From NCBI GenBank assembly GCA_031841125.1, contig CM063114.1, forward strand, positions 29,953,266-30,017,265: DNA of 64,000 nt, in the 5' to 3' direction. The translations under genes were made by a program, and so were the position numbers. The notes under the pieces were generated by a model that was not told where the DNA came from, did not search any database, and was given only the letters and a program-made list of their open reading frames with translations. Positions 20,263-31,185 of this stretch are shown here, in pieces. This DNA comes from Acanthococcus lagerstroemiae. Its lineage: Eukaryota > Arthropoda > Insecta > Hemiptera > Eriococcidae. Numbering within the stretch: position 1 is the first letter of the stretch; each line of letters opens with the position of its first letter.

Positions 20263-21830
20263 ACAATTTTACCAAGTTTCATTTATGCCGGAATTTTGTC
20301 TCAGGTGAGTGGCTAATTCTACTGGACTATATGTTTAAAACCAAATGCAATCACGATAACCACTCTGATAATCCTAGTAGAGGTTTGTCAACTGAGATGA
20401 AAAATTTTATTAAAGAAAAGTTCGACGAAGGCATTTTTGTAAACCAAAATCAATCTTAGCTGTTATGAGGAAGAAGAATATCAGTGAACCGCCGAAATCA
20501 AAATTGGTATCCTATCTGAGGTTATTACGAGAACAAGTTTATGGCTCCCGACTGTTTTAGCGCATGAAATAGGTCAATGGTGTGAAGCTAGAATGAAAAT
20601 TTCTTTAGATGAAGACGAGCCATTTGTACTAAATTTTGACGTGTATGCAGAATCGCTCAACCCAGGAGAACAAGATTTGAGAATTGTTGTACCTTCTAAG
20701 AGGTTACGAGGTATTGCGCAGAGGTTAGAAATGGTTCAAGCTGATGCTATCTACTAGTTAGTGTGTTAGGGCTACCCAGTGTTATTAGTTGGTACAAGTG
20801 ACAAAAACAGAGTTTTTCATCCTTTCGCCGTAGCTGTTTGTAAAGGCGAATAGGGAGAAGATTTTGCTTTTCTCTTTAATGCAGTGCACAATTATTTCAA
20901 TTTAAAATGGCAGCCCACTGTGTTATTAGCAAACGCGTGTGAAGCTATCACCAAAGGCTTTGAACAAACTTGTGGAGTGCCTCAGAAACGTTTAATGTGC
21001 TTCCTTCACGTTTTAAAAAATTTAGACAAATTTTTGAAACCACTCACTAAGGGTGGTATATGTGTTAAACTGAAAGATGATATTCACGCCTTACAGCCTG
21101 CTGAGGACGGCGTGACATTTTCTAAGGGATCTGAACTGTTCTTCAAGAAACGGTCTACTTCACGACATCAGCAAGTTAAAGATTTTGTTCACTACTTTCA
21201 ATCTCAGGGTCTTCTAGAAAATTTCAGTTTATGAAGGAGCAGCTATCGGGTATCCTTCGACAAATAATGGAGTTGAGGCTACTAATGCAGTGATTCAAAG
21301 TCAACATACTTTCAGAGAAAGACTTCCTGTGGGACAGTTCTTAAAATCAGTCATGGACCTTGTCACGAAGTAGTCGGCAGTTAGAAACCCACACTCAGTG
21401 AACTTGTAAATTTTGCTACAATACCTACCATTTCTCTACAACAATGGATAAGCGCCTAGACTCTTGCAAACAAGAAGATTCTTCAAGAACCGCACGAAGG
21501 TACTCAATTTTTTATATCTGAAAGCAGTACTGAAATTTTGACTCAGTTCTAACAGTACAAGCACAAATGGAAACCCTTTGGTAAGTTTAAAACCTATAAT
21601 TATAGTATTTGGACAATAATAATAAAATTTGAAGATTTAGATAACTCCACTGGTACTTCCCCCTTTTTTAAACAATTCATCTGTAAGCATGTTTTAGGTA
21701 CGAAAATCATAAATTGGTTAATGTATCACTCCCAGTGAAATCGGTCTCTCTTCGTCAGAAGAAGAAAATGGTCGATCTTGTAAAGCCAAAAGAGCCTTGA
21801 TTGTACAATGACAATATCCTAATTTTCATT
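20262..21830 (+). pseudogene. MULE (Mutator-like) transposase with SWIM motif, decayed
   Basis: Translation over several frames gives ordered MULE blocks: NPSRGLSTEMKNFIKEKFDE (20370-20430), NISEPPKSKLVSYLRLLREQ (20475-20550), then QADAIY (first catalytic Asp), VGTSDKNRVFHPFAVAVCKG, FAFLFNAVHNYFN, LLANACEAITKGF where the expected second catalytic Asp of the ADAxEAI block reads Asn, KRLMCFLHVLKN, and GYPSTNNGVEATNAVIQ with the third acidic residue. A SWIM-like CKH (FFKQFICKHVLG) follows near 21680, its first two Cys replaced. A basic tail resembling GRxxKAKRAL ends near 21800. Several stops (for example around 20756 and 20850) and at least three frameshifts make it non-functional. Confidence 0.8.
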
Positions 21831-22123
21831 TATGACATTTTTTCATCTAAATATTCGTCGTTTGTATAACCTAATTTAATTATACCTACCTTTTGTTGAG
21901 GGGGGCAAATTTAATTTTAAAAAAATCTTCTAGCCATCACACTGCGCGAGTAAAATCACAGTTTAATGTAAGAAGAAAATTCAAACATTTCATGGGGTCA
22001 CTGAGTTTTGAACAAGAACCTCACAAAGTCTTGAGCAAGTTTGAGACAGTATTAAATGAGTATACTGAAATGTTTCACTTGGTTTTGAGACGTCTCAGCG
22101 TCTTACATAAGCAGAACTACAAG

Positions 22124-22346
22124 CAAGGGCGAAACCAAGGAGGAAGCCAAGAGGCTATAGCCCATCCTGAAAAAAAAATTGATGCCGATGGCCTGATGCG
22201 GTTACGTTGCGTTGTTGGTAGGTACAGATTTACAGCTCATGAAAATAGGTAGGTACCAAATAAAGCTTTCAGTCCTGCCCAAGTTTTTTTTTTTTTTTTC
22301 TTCTAAATTTTAGCCCCAACCAAAAAAAGTTCTGGTTGCGCCCCTG
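22124..22346 (+). mobile_element. hAT-type MITE, 223 bp, with exact 8-bp TSD
   Basis: It starts CAAGGGCGAAACCA and ends with the complement of CAGGGGCGCAACCAGAA. ACTACAAG is duplicated at 22116-22123 and 22347-22354. The interior contains GGTAGGTACCAAAT and a T-tract, both shared with a second copy at 45518-45701. It is non-coding and would have been moved by a hAT transposase in trans. Confidence 0.88.
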
Positions 22347-22354
22347 ACTACAAG

Positions 22355-22825
22355 AATACTAAAGTATACAGATCAGTCTTAACGAGCCATATTCAAGTCG
22401 GGAAGAATTATCTTGCTGGCCTTAAACAAGTTTGGAAAAATATTCAGGAGTCTTAAGTAGGTCTGAGGGAGCTTAAAACATGCATTCGTTAATAAGAATT
22501 GAAAATTGAAGAGTCTTAGCTAGGCTCAAGGACAGGCTGAACGACTTCCACTAAAAAAAAACAACTAAATGTTGCTTATTCGTCTGCTACTTTTAGTTAG
22601 TTTTACTCAGTTATTTGTACGTTACTAAGTTCCTGTTAACAGAACCTCTCTCGAGCTTGACGGTCTTATTGGTAGAACTTAATTTACATTCTAATCTTGA
22701 ACTCATAAACGCATCTACGATAAAATTCAATCATTGAGATGTACCTAAATATATCAAAAAGGAATGAGATGAATAAACAAATATTATCAACAATCTGGTG
22801 CATTGTTGACGTTTCAAAAACAGAA
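22355..22825. other. Degenerate AGTCTTAA-word repeat and spacer
   Basis: The stretch 22370-22540 contains GGAGTCTTAAGTAGGTCTGA and related words like those at 49.4-50.6 and 51.8-52.3 kb. The rest is unassigned. Confidence 0.4.
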
Positions 22826-22833
22826 GCATTAAT

Positions 22834-23037
22834 CGGTGGCCGATTCAGCAGGCCTCGAGCTCTCTACCAAATGAAGAAAATTAAAATTAAAATAAATAAA
22901 AATACTAGTTGTTTACCGATAGGTTACCCACAGGCACGAAAGATGTCGACTCTGACCCCCCCTCCCCCCAGAAAATTAGCACACCTAGAAAGTGAGGAAG
23001 AGGCTCCACCAAGCTTGGGTGGTTAAGTCCGGCCTTG
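22834..23037. mobile_element. hAT-type MITE, 204 bp, with exact 8-bp TSD
   Basis: The left end CGGTGGCCGATTCAG and the complement of the right end, CAAGGCCGGACTTAACC, form a weak inverted repeat. GCATTAAT is duplicated exactly at 22826-22833 and 23038-23045. The right terminus with its subterminal GTGCTAATTTTCTGGGGGG matches the terminus at 33024 (CAAGGCCGGATTTACC...GCGCTAATTTTTTT), so both belong to one family. Confidence 0.8.
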
Positions 23038-23045
23038 GCATTAAT

Positions 23046-24760
23046 GCATAACTTAAAACTACCTGAACATTTCATTTTATTCTCTACTAAAATGAATTTA
23101 ATCCAGAAACTTCTCTCAGCCGGAAAATAATTATTTCGTCAAAACTAAATGTTGAAACCTTGACATTTATAATCTCGGCACGAATTCCTTTGTGCTTTTT
23201 TTTTTTTTTTTTTTATTTTATTTATTTCGTCAGTGTTTCAGAGTTTCGAGAAAACACAGAAAGAGGGGGAAATAGACGCACGCAACAGTCTTCGCAAAAG
23301 TGATACATTTTTTGCTCACGAAAATCCATACGAATGATTGAACGAACATTCGGAATAACACGGGTTTAAATTATTGACACATGACTGTGTGGTATGTGGC
23401 CACAAAAAAGGACGCCAAATGCGCAAGACCAATTACCAATGACTTCTGTAGCGGACACGGAGAACGACATTAGAAGTCAACCGTACATTTGCAAATTTTA
23501 TCAAGACATCTTGCTCTTGTTCCGTTTCAAAATTAACGGATCTTCAACTTTTGTAGAAGTTGTACGTTTTACGATAGTCGGACCATCTTAGAGCGAACGC
23601 GCGCCATTTTCAGTCGACCCGGAAATGAAAATATTACCCGCAAAACAGACGGCACATAATCTTATGTGAAAAGGAAAACAGGTAAAGAACAGCTGGTCGA
23701 AGTCTCGCCAAGACTGAGTCGCAATACAGACACAGCGGATTACCTTGAACGTCTGTTTGGCGTAAGAGACGATATTGACAATTTAGCTATACAACGGAGC
23801 TACGGCGAAAAGAAAAGCGCTTAATGACGTTCCTTCCATAACAAGTGAGGCGAACGTATACATCATCTATGGACAATTTAAACAAACTTTTCAACTCCAC
23901 CAGAACTTTCTAAGCTCCTGATCTCACATGCACCACTGCCAGCTAACATACAAACGGCACATTGTACATTGAAATAGCTCTCTATAATTGAAAATTTGGG
24001 GTTTAGCAGAATGACGACGCAACTGCACCAGGGGCAACTGCTTTCATACCGTGTTTTTAGTGGAACAAAAACACAACTGCACTTATGATGACTATTCTGA
24101 ACCGTTCGGAACATAACCCAACTACAGTTAGGTAAACGGTTTTCACATGTACTGCTTTCAGTAGAACAACACAACCCCACTGGTGTTGACTATTACTTGG
24201 TCTAGTAGAACAATAACAAACTGTACTTATACGAGTATCAGCTAGAGTATAACGAATGAACACTGTACTAGTGATCACAGATTCCGCTACTGACCATCTC
24301 TCTATAATCTCACTGGAAAACACTTCGAAGACAGGAAAATTACGGAATTAAAAACTAAAATGATAAACACAAAAACTTAACAAACATAACAAAAAATGAC
24401 CAAAGCTATTCGAGGAAACAAAACAATACAGAATAACCAAATAATCGAAACCAATAAGACGAAATCATGACCAGTTAGCCGGTCTCCCAATTATTATTTA
24501 ATTTACTACGCTGTTGAGCTAAATAACGTATTTACGGGAAATCGAGTATGCAATTTCATATGCACACATGTTATGGTGATGAACAACGGGATGCGCAGAA
24601 AGGCGATCCCTCCATATTTTTCTTGGAATGCGAAGTCAAGCGAGAACTGCAAGTTGAAGGGTCTGTTTTTCTTTTATTTGATGAGAAAATTCTCTTACCT
24701 CTAAAAAGGAGTTTCGAATACACCGCCAACTTTGAAATCTTAGGAAAGATACCGAATAAA
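23046..24760. other. Unassigned spacer with T-tract
   Basis: A run of about 19 T at 23198-23217 followed by ATTTTATTTATTTCG could be the tail of a minus-strand retroelement, but no element body is recognisable to its right. The open frames at 23878-24323 have no identifiable motif. Confidence 0.35.
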
Positions 24761-24764
24761 ATAC

Positions 24765-25180
24765 CGAAATAAGTTTTCCTTGGGTTACAGTTTCTGAACA
24801 TTGCATCAGATTTTTGATGCGACCTTGATTGGGGTTTAAAATTTGAATTTTTGACCCACAATGGGCAGAACTAAATTGGCTTTAAACAGCGTATCGAAAT
24901 AGGGGTTTCTTGGGGCATAGATGCCGATTATCGCATCAAATTTCCGATCCGGTCCTGATTTGGGACTAAAAATCCAAATTCTAGACCAAAAATGGGTCAA
25001 AATTAAGTTATCTTGAAAAGAAATTGGACAATTTTTGGGTCGCTGACTTCGAACAAGCGCATCAGGTTTTTTATCCGACCTTGATTTGGGCCCAAAGATT
25101 CAAACTTCGAACCCCAAACGCGTTTGAATTAATGTTGCTTAGGAAATAAATAAACTACCGTTTTTTGGAGGGGACGGGGG

Positions 25181-25215
<35 letters not shown>

Positions 25216-25320
25216 GAGTTTCTGACACCAAATATCGCATCGTAATTTTGATCTAGCCTCGATCTGGACTATTCAACAATTCCAACATCAAACAGGCAAA
25301 ACTAACTTTGAAAAATTGGA
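24765..25320 (+). repeat. ~125-bp tandem satellite, about four diverged copies
   Basis: Copies begin near 24765, 24895, 25018 and 25144 with a CGAAAT(A/T)-like start. Each then has TTTCTTGGG-like sequence, a GCATCA(G/A)(A/T)TTT block, a (T/G)ATC(C/T)GRCC(T/C)TGAT(T/C)(T/G)GG block and a conserved GACCCA(C/A)AATGGG(C/T) block. Unit spacing is 123-130 bp. The last copy is interrupted by a (GA)n tract at 25183-25214. The same unit occurs in reverse orientation at about 32330-32700. Confidence 0.78.
25183..25214. repeat. (GA)16 microsatellite
   Basis: Uninterrupted GA dinucleotides, preceded by a G-rich run, lie within the fourth satellite unit. Confidence 0.95.
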
Positions 25321-26468
25321 TAGAATAATATCAGTGCTGCTAGAAGGAAGAGTGGAGTGGAAGAATTGGGTAGGTCAACAAAGATTCCAGTATGTTCAAC
25401 AGATAATCTAGAATGTCAAATGTAAGCGTTATAACGAAAAAAAAAACTTGCACAAGACAGGGAGGAATGGAACGCTACATCAAACTAGTCGTAAGACTGA
25501 TAACCTTATCATCATCAATACTTTCTCTTTTTTTTTTTTTGATTTTGAAAGCTCTCTCTGCGGTCCGGCCTAAACACTTCTCTCTTTTTCTCGTACAAAC
25601 TCCGAAAACCCCGCAATCTCTATAATTTCAGTCAGTTAAAATTGGCCTGTATTAAATTGCATTCTACGACCTTCTTTTAGATCTAGTATGATTCTCGATT
25701 TTTCCACAACGATTTCGTAATTCCATTTTACGCAAGCTTTATAGCGACGTTCGTAAAGACGATTCAAGTGAAAATTGTGAACTTGTTACTTTTATCAAGA
25801 TATTTGAACTTTGAGGGCTCAGTTTAGTGCTAGATAAGAAATTTGACGTAATATTTGAAATCCGCAAAAAGAAAACTATTCCAACAGTTCTGACCGAATC
25901 CAATTTCCACATTTCAAATTTTCTTTTGATTTACTGTCTGTCGGAGCGGAGGAGAAAGTTTCGAATTTCCTCGAAGTTCTTGTATCTTATTAGACACAAA
26001 CTTGCCGATCATGTGTTTTGATACTTTTTAACTTCGTTTATTCAAAGGGTGAGATTTTTGATTTGATGTCTGAATCGAAGCTGAATCGAAAACGTGACTA
26101 GAGCGAATAAAAAAAAAACACTACTTCGACAGAGTTTGTCAACGCGTTCTCATTAAGATGTACACGTGTTGATGGACCTTTTCTCGGCCTTACGTTGGCG
26201 CGGGGAGGGGGGGGATAATAACTAGCACTTCAAAATTTAACATCCTTCTTGGTCCTGCATCGATCCGACAACACACCAAGAAAAAACATACCATGAAATT
26301 AATGAGTAAGTATAAGCTTTGTAGTCAAAAAGTACAAGTACAGGGGAATGATTGAGTTGAAAGAAATTTCGAAAAGTCAAGAAGTATAAAAACAAATATT
26401 GCTACTAGCACCAAAACTAGAGGGAGAGTAATGGGCAGTTGCTGAAGGTAGTAGAGTTTACAAGGAAA
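25321..26468. other. Unassigned spacer
   Basis: No recognisable gene or complete repeat. The open frames at 25413-25625 and 25827-26021 lack motifs. G- and A-homopolymers are present (about 26115 and 26205). Confidence 0.4.
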
Positions 26469-26470
26469 TA

Positions 26471-26810
26471 CAGTAGAACGTCGAGTATCCAGAAGTCATT
26501 CATCCGGAACTTCAATTAACCGGAATGGTCTCCCCAAAGAAAATGATGAACCGGAATGATTCCCCCCCCCCCAAAGAAAATGATAATCAGGATCCAGATT
26601 TTTAGGCAAAACCTCTTTTTTTTCTCTCTCTTGTCCAGCCTATTCGGTCTATTAAGGGTTTCTGGATAAATCAGGAAACTCTGAAACTAGAGAGCTAATT
26701 TTTTGGAGTATTCTCCTTCCAAATGTATTTTCCTCTATAAAATAAGCACATATTTCCGTTATCCGGGAAGCTTCTGGTCCCAATCAGTCCGGATAATCGA
26801 CGTTCTACTG
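26471..26810. mobile_element. pogo/Tigger-type MITE, 340 bp, TA target site
   Basis: It starts CAGTAGAACGTCGAGTATCC and ends with the complement CAGTAGAACGTCGATTATCC, flanked by TA on both sides (26469-26470 and 26811-26812). Both ends continue with CCGGAA/CCGGGAA motifs. The terminus closely resembles CAGTAGAACCTCGATTATCC, known from pogo/Tigger elements of the Tc1-mariner superfamily. No transposase is encoded. Confidence 0.88.
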
Positions 26811-27087
26811 TACATTATACATATTATATGCTTAATTTCTATACAACCGCAGACAAATGAAATTATTTTCGCAATTAAATTCAAGCTCAGTGTTACACTC
26901 ATGTTACTAGTATCCTTTTGCCTACCACTCGATTCAATTGTGACGGTAATTAAAGTTTTCTCAGAAAAAGATAATCAATTTCTTTTTCCTCAATTATAAA
27001 GAAATGAACGTCCAGTGTATTTGTCTGGTCATATACACCTTTTTGTTTACGCGAATTCTCATTCTTACAATTTTCTTTATAAGTGAC

Positions 27088-27541
27088 TAGAGTGCGGCAT
27101 AATATGGGAAAAAATTACCCGTATATGTGACTTTTTTTTACCACAAATATGGCAAATATATGCGGTTTTCTCAGAAATAGGTAAAAATATGTAAAAGCAA
27201 TATGGGTTTCATTTTACAGTTTTTTGAAACCCCTATTCCAAATTTTATTCTGAACTGAAACGCCTGAAAAAACTGAATAAATCACCGTCGAAGTGCTCTT
27301 TTTGGCTTTGTATTACGGAAGATAACGCTTAACCTGGTGTTTCAGTATTACCAAACCAGCAGAAAAAATTCTACGCGAAAAAGACACGAAATATGCAAGA
27401 ATATGCATTTTCACCCCAAATATTGTTGAATACGCAAAATGCAGTGATTTTTCTGAAACGTAAACATTTTCCATCACTATTGTATTGGGATCAGAGATGA
27501 CCTAAAAAATAATATGCATTTGCGTATTATGCCGCACTCTA
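27088..27541. mobile_element. hAT-like MITE, 454 bp, TAGAGTGCGG termini
   Basis: It starts TAGAGTGCGGCATAATATGG and ends with the complement TAGAGTGCGGCATAATACGC. The flanking octamers TAAGTGAC (27080-27087) and CAAATGAC (27542-27549) match at six of eight positions, consistent with a decayed 8-bp TSD. The interior is non-coding with repeated ATATGC/ATATGG words. Confidence 0.78.
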
Positions 27542-27549
27542 CAAATGAC

Positions 27550-29444
27550 ACTGTTGCCTCTCCTTCCAGCTTCACGAGACATGGAAGGATACAAGTGCCC
27601 CCCCCCCCCAATACATGGCTCCGATGCCACTGATAACAGACTAATAAATTCATAAAGATTTTAACCAGGTAAGAAACTACATCTGTTATGACTTAAACAT
27701 TACATCTTCTCATTTCGTACTGCTGAAGACATTGTAGCTCATGCCTAGTATTTTTATATAACAAAAACGAAAGAAACATAGAACGTTATTTTCCCTGGTC
27801 AATGAAAATTCTTACGTAAACAAGTATAAGTTGACGGTCGTTTCAATATCTCACTTAAAATCCATCGGAATAAATCGAAGAAGAAAAGTGAACATTTTAG
27901 AGAGCCTAAAGCTTTTGAATAGGTAGGTAGACTGCATGTCGGATATAACAAAATGTTAACTTTATAGGGAGCTTAGAAAAGACTGGGCGTTTCTAGCTGT
28001 CTCTCGAAGTCCGCAAAGATGCGGATCTTTCAAGCCAGTTTTCAAACTGGAACGGTGAAAGCTCGAAAAACGGTCTCCTGACGCCGACATGCACGTTTTT
28101 CTTTTCAACTGCAGTCTGGCTGTGAAATTGCTATTACGTAGAGACGGTAGCAGGAAAACGTCGGCCAATCGAGGCAGGAATAGTCAAAGCATGAAAATGA
28201 AACGCAGATTTACATCGGCCTCGAGCGAGTTTCAAGAGAGAGCTACTTCAAAAAGGGAGAATGTATCAATGGGCAGGTAATCAGATTACTTTCGGCTTCC
28301 CAGATAAGTAAAGTCTAATTTTCGTCCCTTGTTTACAGCACCGGAGGATAAACAAAAATACGCGGCGTGGCGTGGCACAATCGGCCATTACATAGTTCAC
28401 GTAAATATTTTTTTGTACATTTGTCGAACGAGGGATCCTATAAATCAGGGAGGCCGCTCGTTAATTAGTTCAGATTATGGAATTTGTGGTCCGGACGAGG
28501 TCTAGCCTTTGTTCGCTTCGACTGGAATAGGATATACGAGCACGGAGACCCTTTCTTTTTTCACAAGGTTCACGTTTAGTTTCTGAAACATATTTCGAAC
28601 GGTAGCGTTGAGAATTTTCAGTTTAACCTTGGATCCCCTTTTCCCAGAACGAGATTACTACTTTCAGATGTCAGAGTTTCACAGACTTGACTGGTCTCCG
28701 CGCTGCCTGTCATCGAAAGCTGTGACATGTGAAGGTAATCTGTACCAGGATATCTACTGAAACTGAAAACAGAAAAAGGCTGTTATTTGGTTGCCCTCTG
28801 CCAAAAACTTGGCCGTGTGAATTCTTTCATGAATGCAGGCGAAAATGGACGCCTCTGGCGTTCTTTAAGCGATTATATTACGTACAGGTACTCAGTATTT
28901 GTTTTTCAACAATGTAATGTATTAGTCATTTTCTATTTTAGCACGTGAGGGGCGGGGGGCTAATTAAAGATACGACTATCGAGCCCGAAGATCCTTTACT
29001 ATGAACTGTACAACAGCAGACTATACACAATATTTAACACTTCGCTGATTGGGGTGATCCTTGGGGAGAGAGACCGAGAGCGAAAAAAAAAACAGGTCAC
29101 GCTCTTAGAGGTACAGGAAACCGGGTCGCGAGAAAGAAGCAGAGAAAGGCAGCTGAAACAGGTTCAGAGCGAAAAAAAGGATTTCGAAAGGTCAATACAT
29201 CCCTTGTCTAGGCGAAAACGATCGGCAAGCCGAGTCGCCACATCTATAATTTTTTATTCATTTATCCATTACTTGCTTTAGATTACATCTCCTCTGACGT
29301 AGCAATGCTTCAAGGAGGAGGATGTACACTTATATACCAATTTTGGGCAAACACCTCACCATCTGCCTCCCATTCTGTTCGCTTATGTTTCCCTTTGCCA
29401 TGTTAACACTTTCTATTTTACAAATTCATCCCTCCATCTCGTTG
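27550..29444. other. Unassigned spacer
   Basis: Moderately GC-balanced stretches (about 27960-28520, 28700-28900 and 29050-29240) contain short open frames with no recognisable motif. Nothing supports a gene. Confidence 0.35.
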
Positions 29445-29520
29445 GGGGCTGTCGAAAATTCATCATTTTCGACTCGACACAGTCGAAATTTATGATACTA
29501 ATAATAGTAATATTAATAAT

Positions 29521-29600
29521 TTAATACAACTCTAATTTAATACAACTCTAATTTAATACAACTCTAATATGATTCAACTCTAATATGATTCAACTATTAA
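29521..29600 (+). repeat. 16-bp tandem repeat x5 in LTR
   Basis: Three perfect units TTAATACAACTCTAAT are followed by two ATGATTCAACT variants, in the 5' (U3) part of the solo LTR. Confidence 0.9.
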
Positions 29601-29880
29601 TTAATTGTAATTAATCAACTGTGATTAATTAACAATTCAACGCTCTGCTCAAGCTCGGCTGGCCCCTACCTGTTAGGATAGCCCCCGCCTGTGACGATAA
29701 TTTGGACGCATTTGAGTGAGCGGCTCGCCCCCTGTTGTGGGTTTCGGCCCCCTCATTGGTCCACGTACTACTATGAAACATATCTCCATTGGTCCATGTG
29801 TGACCATGTACGTACACGACGGAACCCAGTGGGGGAAGTCCAGTTCTCGAATTTGGGATCGGTGGCTACCGAGACCTCGC

Positions 29881-29960
29881 ATTCTGTTATTGTGCTCCTC
29901 GATACGCGTTTATTGCGCTCGATACGTGATTATTGTGCTCGGTACGTGATTATTGTGCTC
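29881..29960 (+). repeat. 20-bp tandem repeat x3-4 in LTR
   Basis: GATACGCGTTTATTGCGCTC, GATACGTGATTATTGTGCTC and GGTACGTGATTATTGTGCTC are consecutive. The preceding 20 bp is a weaker copy. The block lies just downstream of the CCAAT motifs, so it may sit near the transcription start. Confidence 0.9.
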
Positions 29961-30099
29961 GTTTCTACTCGCATTACCTGTGTTTGGAAATGGATAACGC
30001 TACTGATCAGGTCAGACGATTTTATTATTTACTACCGGCTATATTTACATTTCGTTTGAGAAGTCGCATTTTCCTATGGTCGTCGTTCGTTTTGTGTGT

Positions 30100-30260
30100 T
30101 CTACAAGCCTTGTGTCACTATCCGGTGGTGGTGCACTTGGTAAATTGAATTCTACAGGAATTTATGTTTCCTCTCTTGGTGTCTACTACAGGCCTTGTGT
30201 TACCACCCTGTGGTGGTGCACTTGGCTAAGCCCTACAAATTCTACAGCAATTCTACAATC
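30100..30260 (+). repeat. 85-bp imperfect direct duplication in LTR
   Basis: CCTTGTGT and GGTGGTGCACTTGG recur at a spacing of 85 bp (30127 and 30212), together with flanking CTACA(A/G)GCC and ATTCTACAG(G/C)AATT. Confidence 0.8.
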
Positions 30261-30604
30261 CTCGCTCACTTAGAATTTCTATCAGAGCAGTTGGTAGTCG
30301 CATTGAAGTACCTCGATGGTACTCGTCTCCACCCCCCCTTGGACTTGAGGATGTTAGCTTGTGCTGGCACGTCAATCCAAGTGTATAGGGTGGTCGTATT
30401 ATTTGTACCCCGGTGGTACTCGTTTCTTACTTGGAGTCAATGGTGCTAGCCGTGCTCACACATTGATCCAAGGTGTTATAAAATTGTCTTGACATCTTAT
30501 GACTGACGGTATCTTGTTTCTACTTGTGCCGTTAGGTAAACCAGCAGAATAAGACGGCGAAGAAGAGGACCCGAAGAAAACCTTATAATTTGTTTTTGAG
30601 AAAG

Positions 30605-30610
30605 AATAAA
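30605..30610 (+). promoter_or_regulatory. Polyadenylation signal AATAAA in LTR
   Basis: AGAATAAAGTTATTTTCTG lies in the 3' third of the LTR, followed by a T/G-rich stretch (GTGTGTTTGTCAGTTGTG near 30650). This suits the R region of the LTR. Confidence 0.5.
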
Positions 30611-30916
30611 GTTATTTTCTGTTTCTACCAACTTAGTTATTTCTATAGTGTGTTTGTCAGTTGTGCTCGTGACTACTTTTCTCCCTGCACCAAGCAGGTG
30701 GGAATTCAACTTCAAACTACAAGCTTCCACTGCAAGTTCAACTTTCATAATTAATCTCATCGTGATTAATTTCAACTATTTAATAATTAATCTACCCCTG
30801 ATTAATTACAACTTTAATTAAGGTGAAATAATTTAATCATAACTGTCATAATTTGGTAATTATGAAATATTAGTTATGATTGATACTCTGCTTCTACGAA
30901 TTTATTTCACAGGGGC

Positions 30917-31185
30917 TTCCCTCTGCCCCTTATCCCATCATATAGCAACCACTCAGAGACGAAACTTCGACTTTCAGTTTGGCAGGGTGGAGAAGGAAAA
31001 TTTGCCGACAATTTTTTTTTTAACTAAAAATTCGCACCACAAAATTTTTTTTAATTTGCTGATTTTTTAATTAAAATATTTTTTAATTGAAAATAAAAAA
31101 AATAAACAAACGTTCTTAGAATATGAAAAATTCAAATGAACAGTTTCGAAATTTGCCAACTGCCAAATTATAATTATTGGGGACA
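30917..31185 (-). repeat. Partial copy of the 18.6-kb repeat family
   Basis: On the minus strand this reads TTGGCAGTTGGCAAATTTCG then GAAACTGTTCATTTGAA and TTTTCAATTAAAAAA, parallel to 18660-18760. Directly to its right, 31186 begins CAGGTACGTAACGATAAGGG, which resembles the CAGGGGCGAAACTATAGGGG end of the 18607 copy, so two partial copies may abut here head to head. Confidence 0.5.

Larger units (their letters stand above)
29450..30911 (+). mobile_element. Solo LTR, 1.46 kb, with 5-bp TSD
   Basis: It starts TGTCGAAAATTC and ends TTTATTTCACA, so it has the TGT...ACA ends of an LTR. It is flanked by GGGGC at 29445-29449 and 30912-30916, a 5-bp TSD typical of Gypsy or BEL/Pao integrase. Two inverted CCAAT motifs (CATTGGTCCA) lie near 29754 and 29787, and an AATAAA lies at 30605-30610; together they suggest a U3-R-U5 order on the plus strand. 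No gag or pol flanks it, and the TSD hugs both ends, so it is a solo LTR left by recombination. Internal tandem repeats are listed separately. Confidence 0.82.

Noticed and set aside
29691..30059. 122-codon frame inside the solo LTR
   Set aside because: It crosses the 20-bp tandem repeats, has no motif and lies in regulatory LTR sequence.
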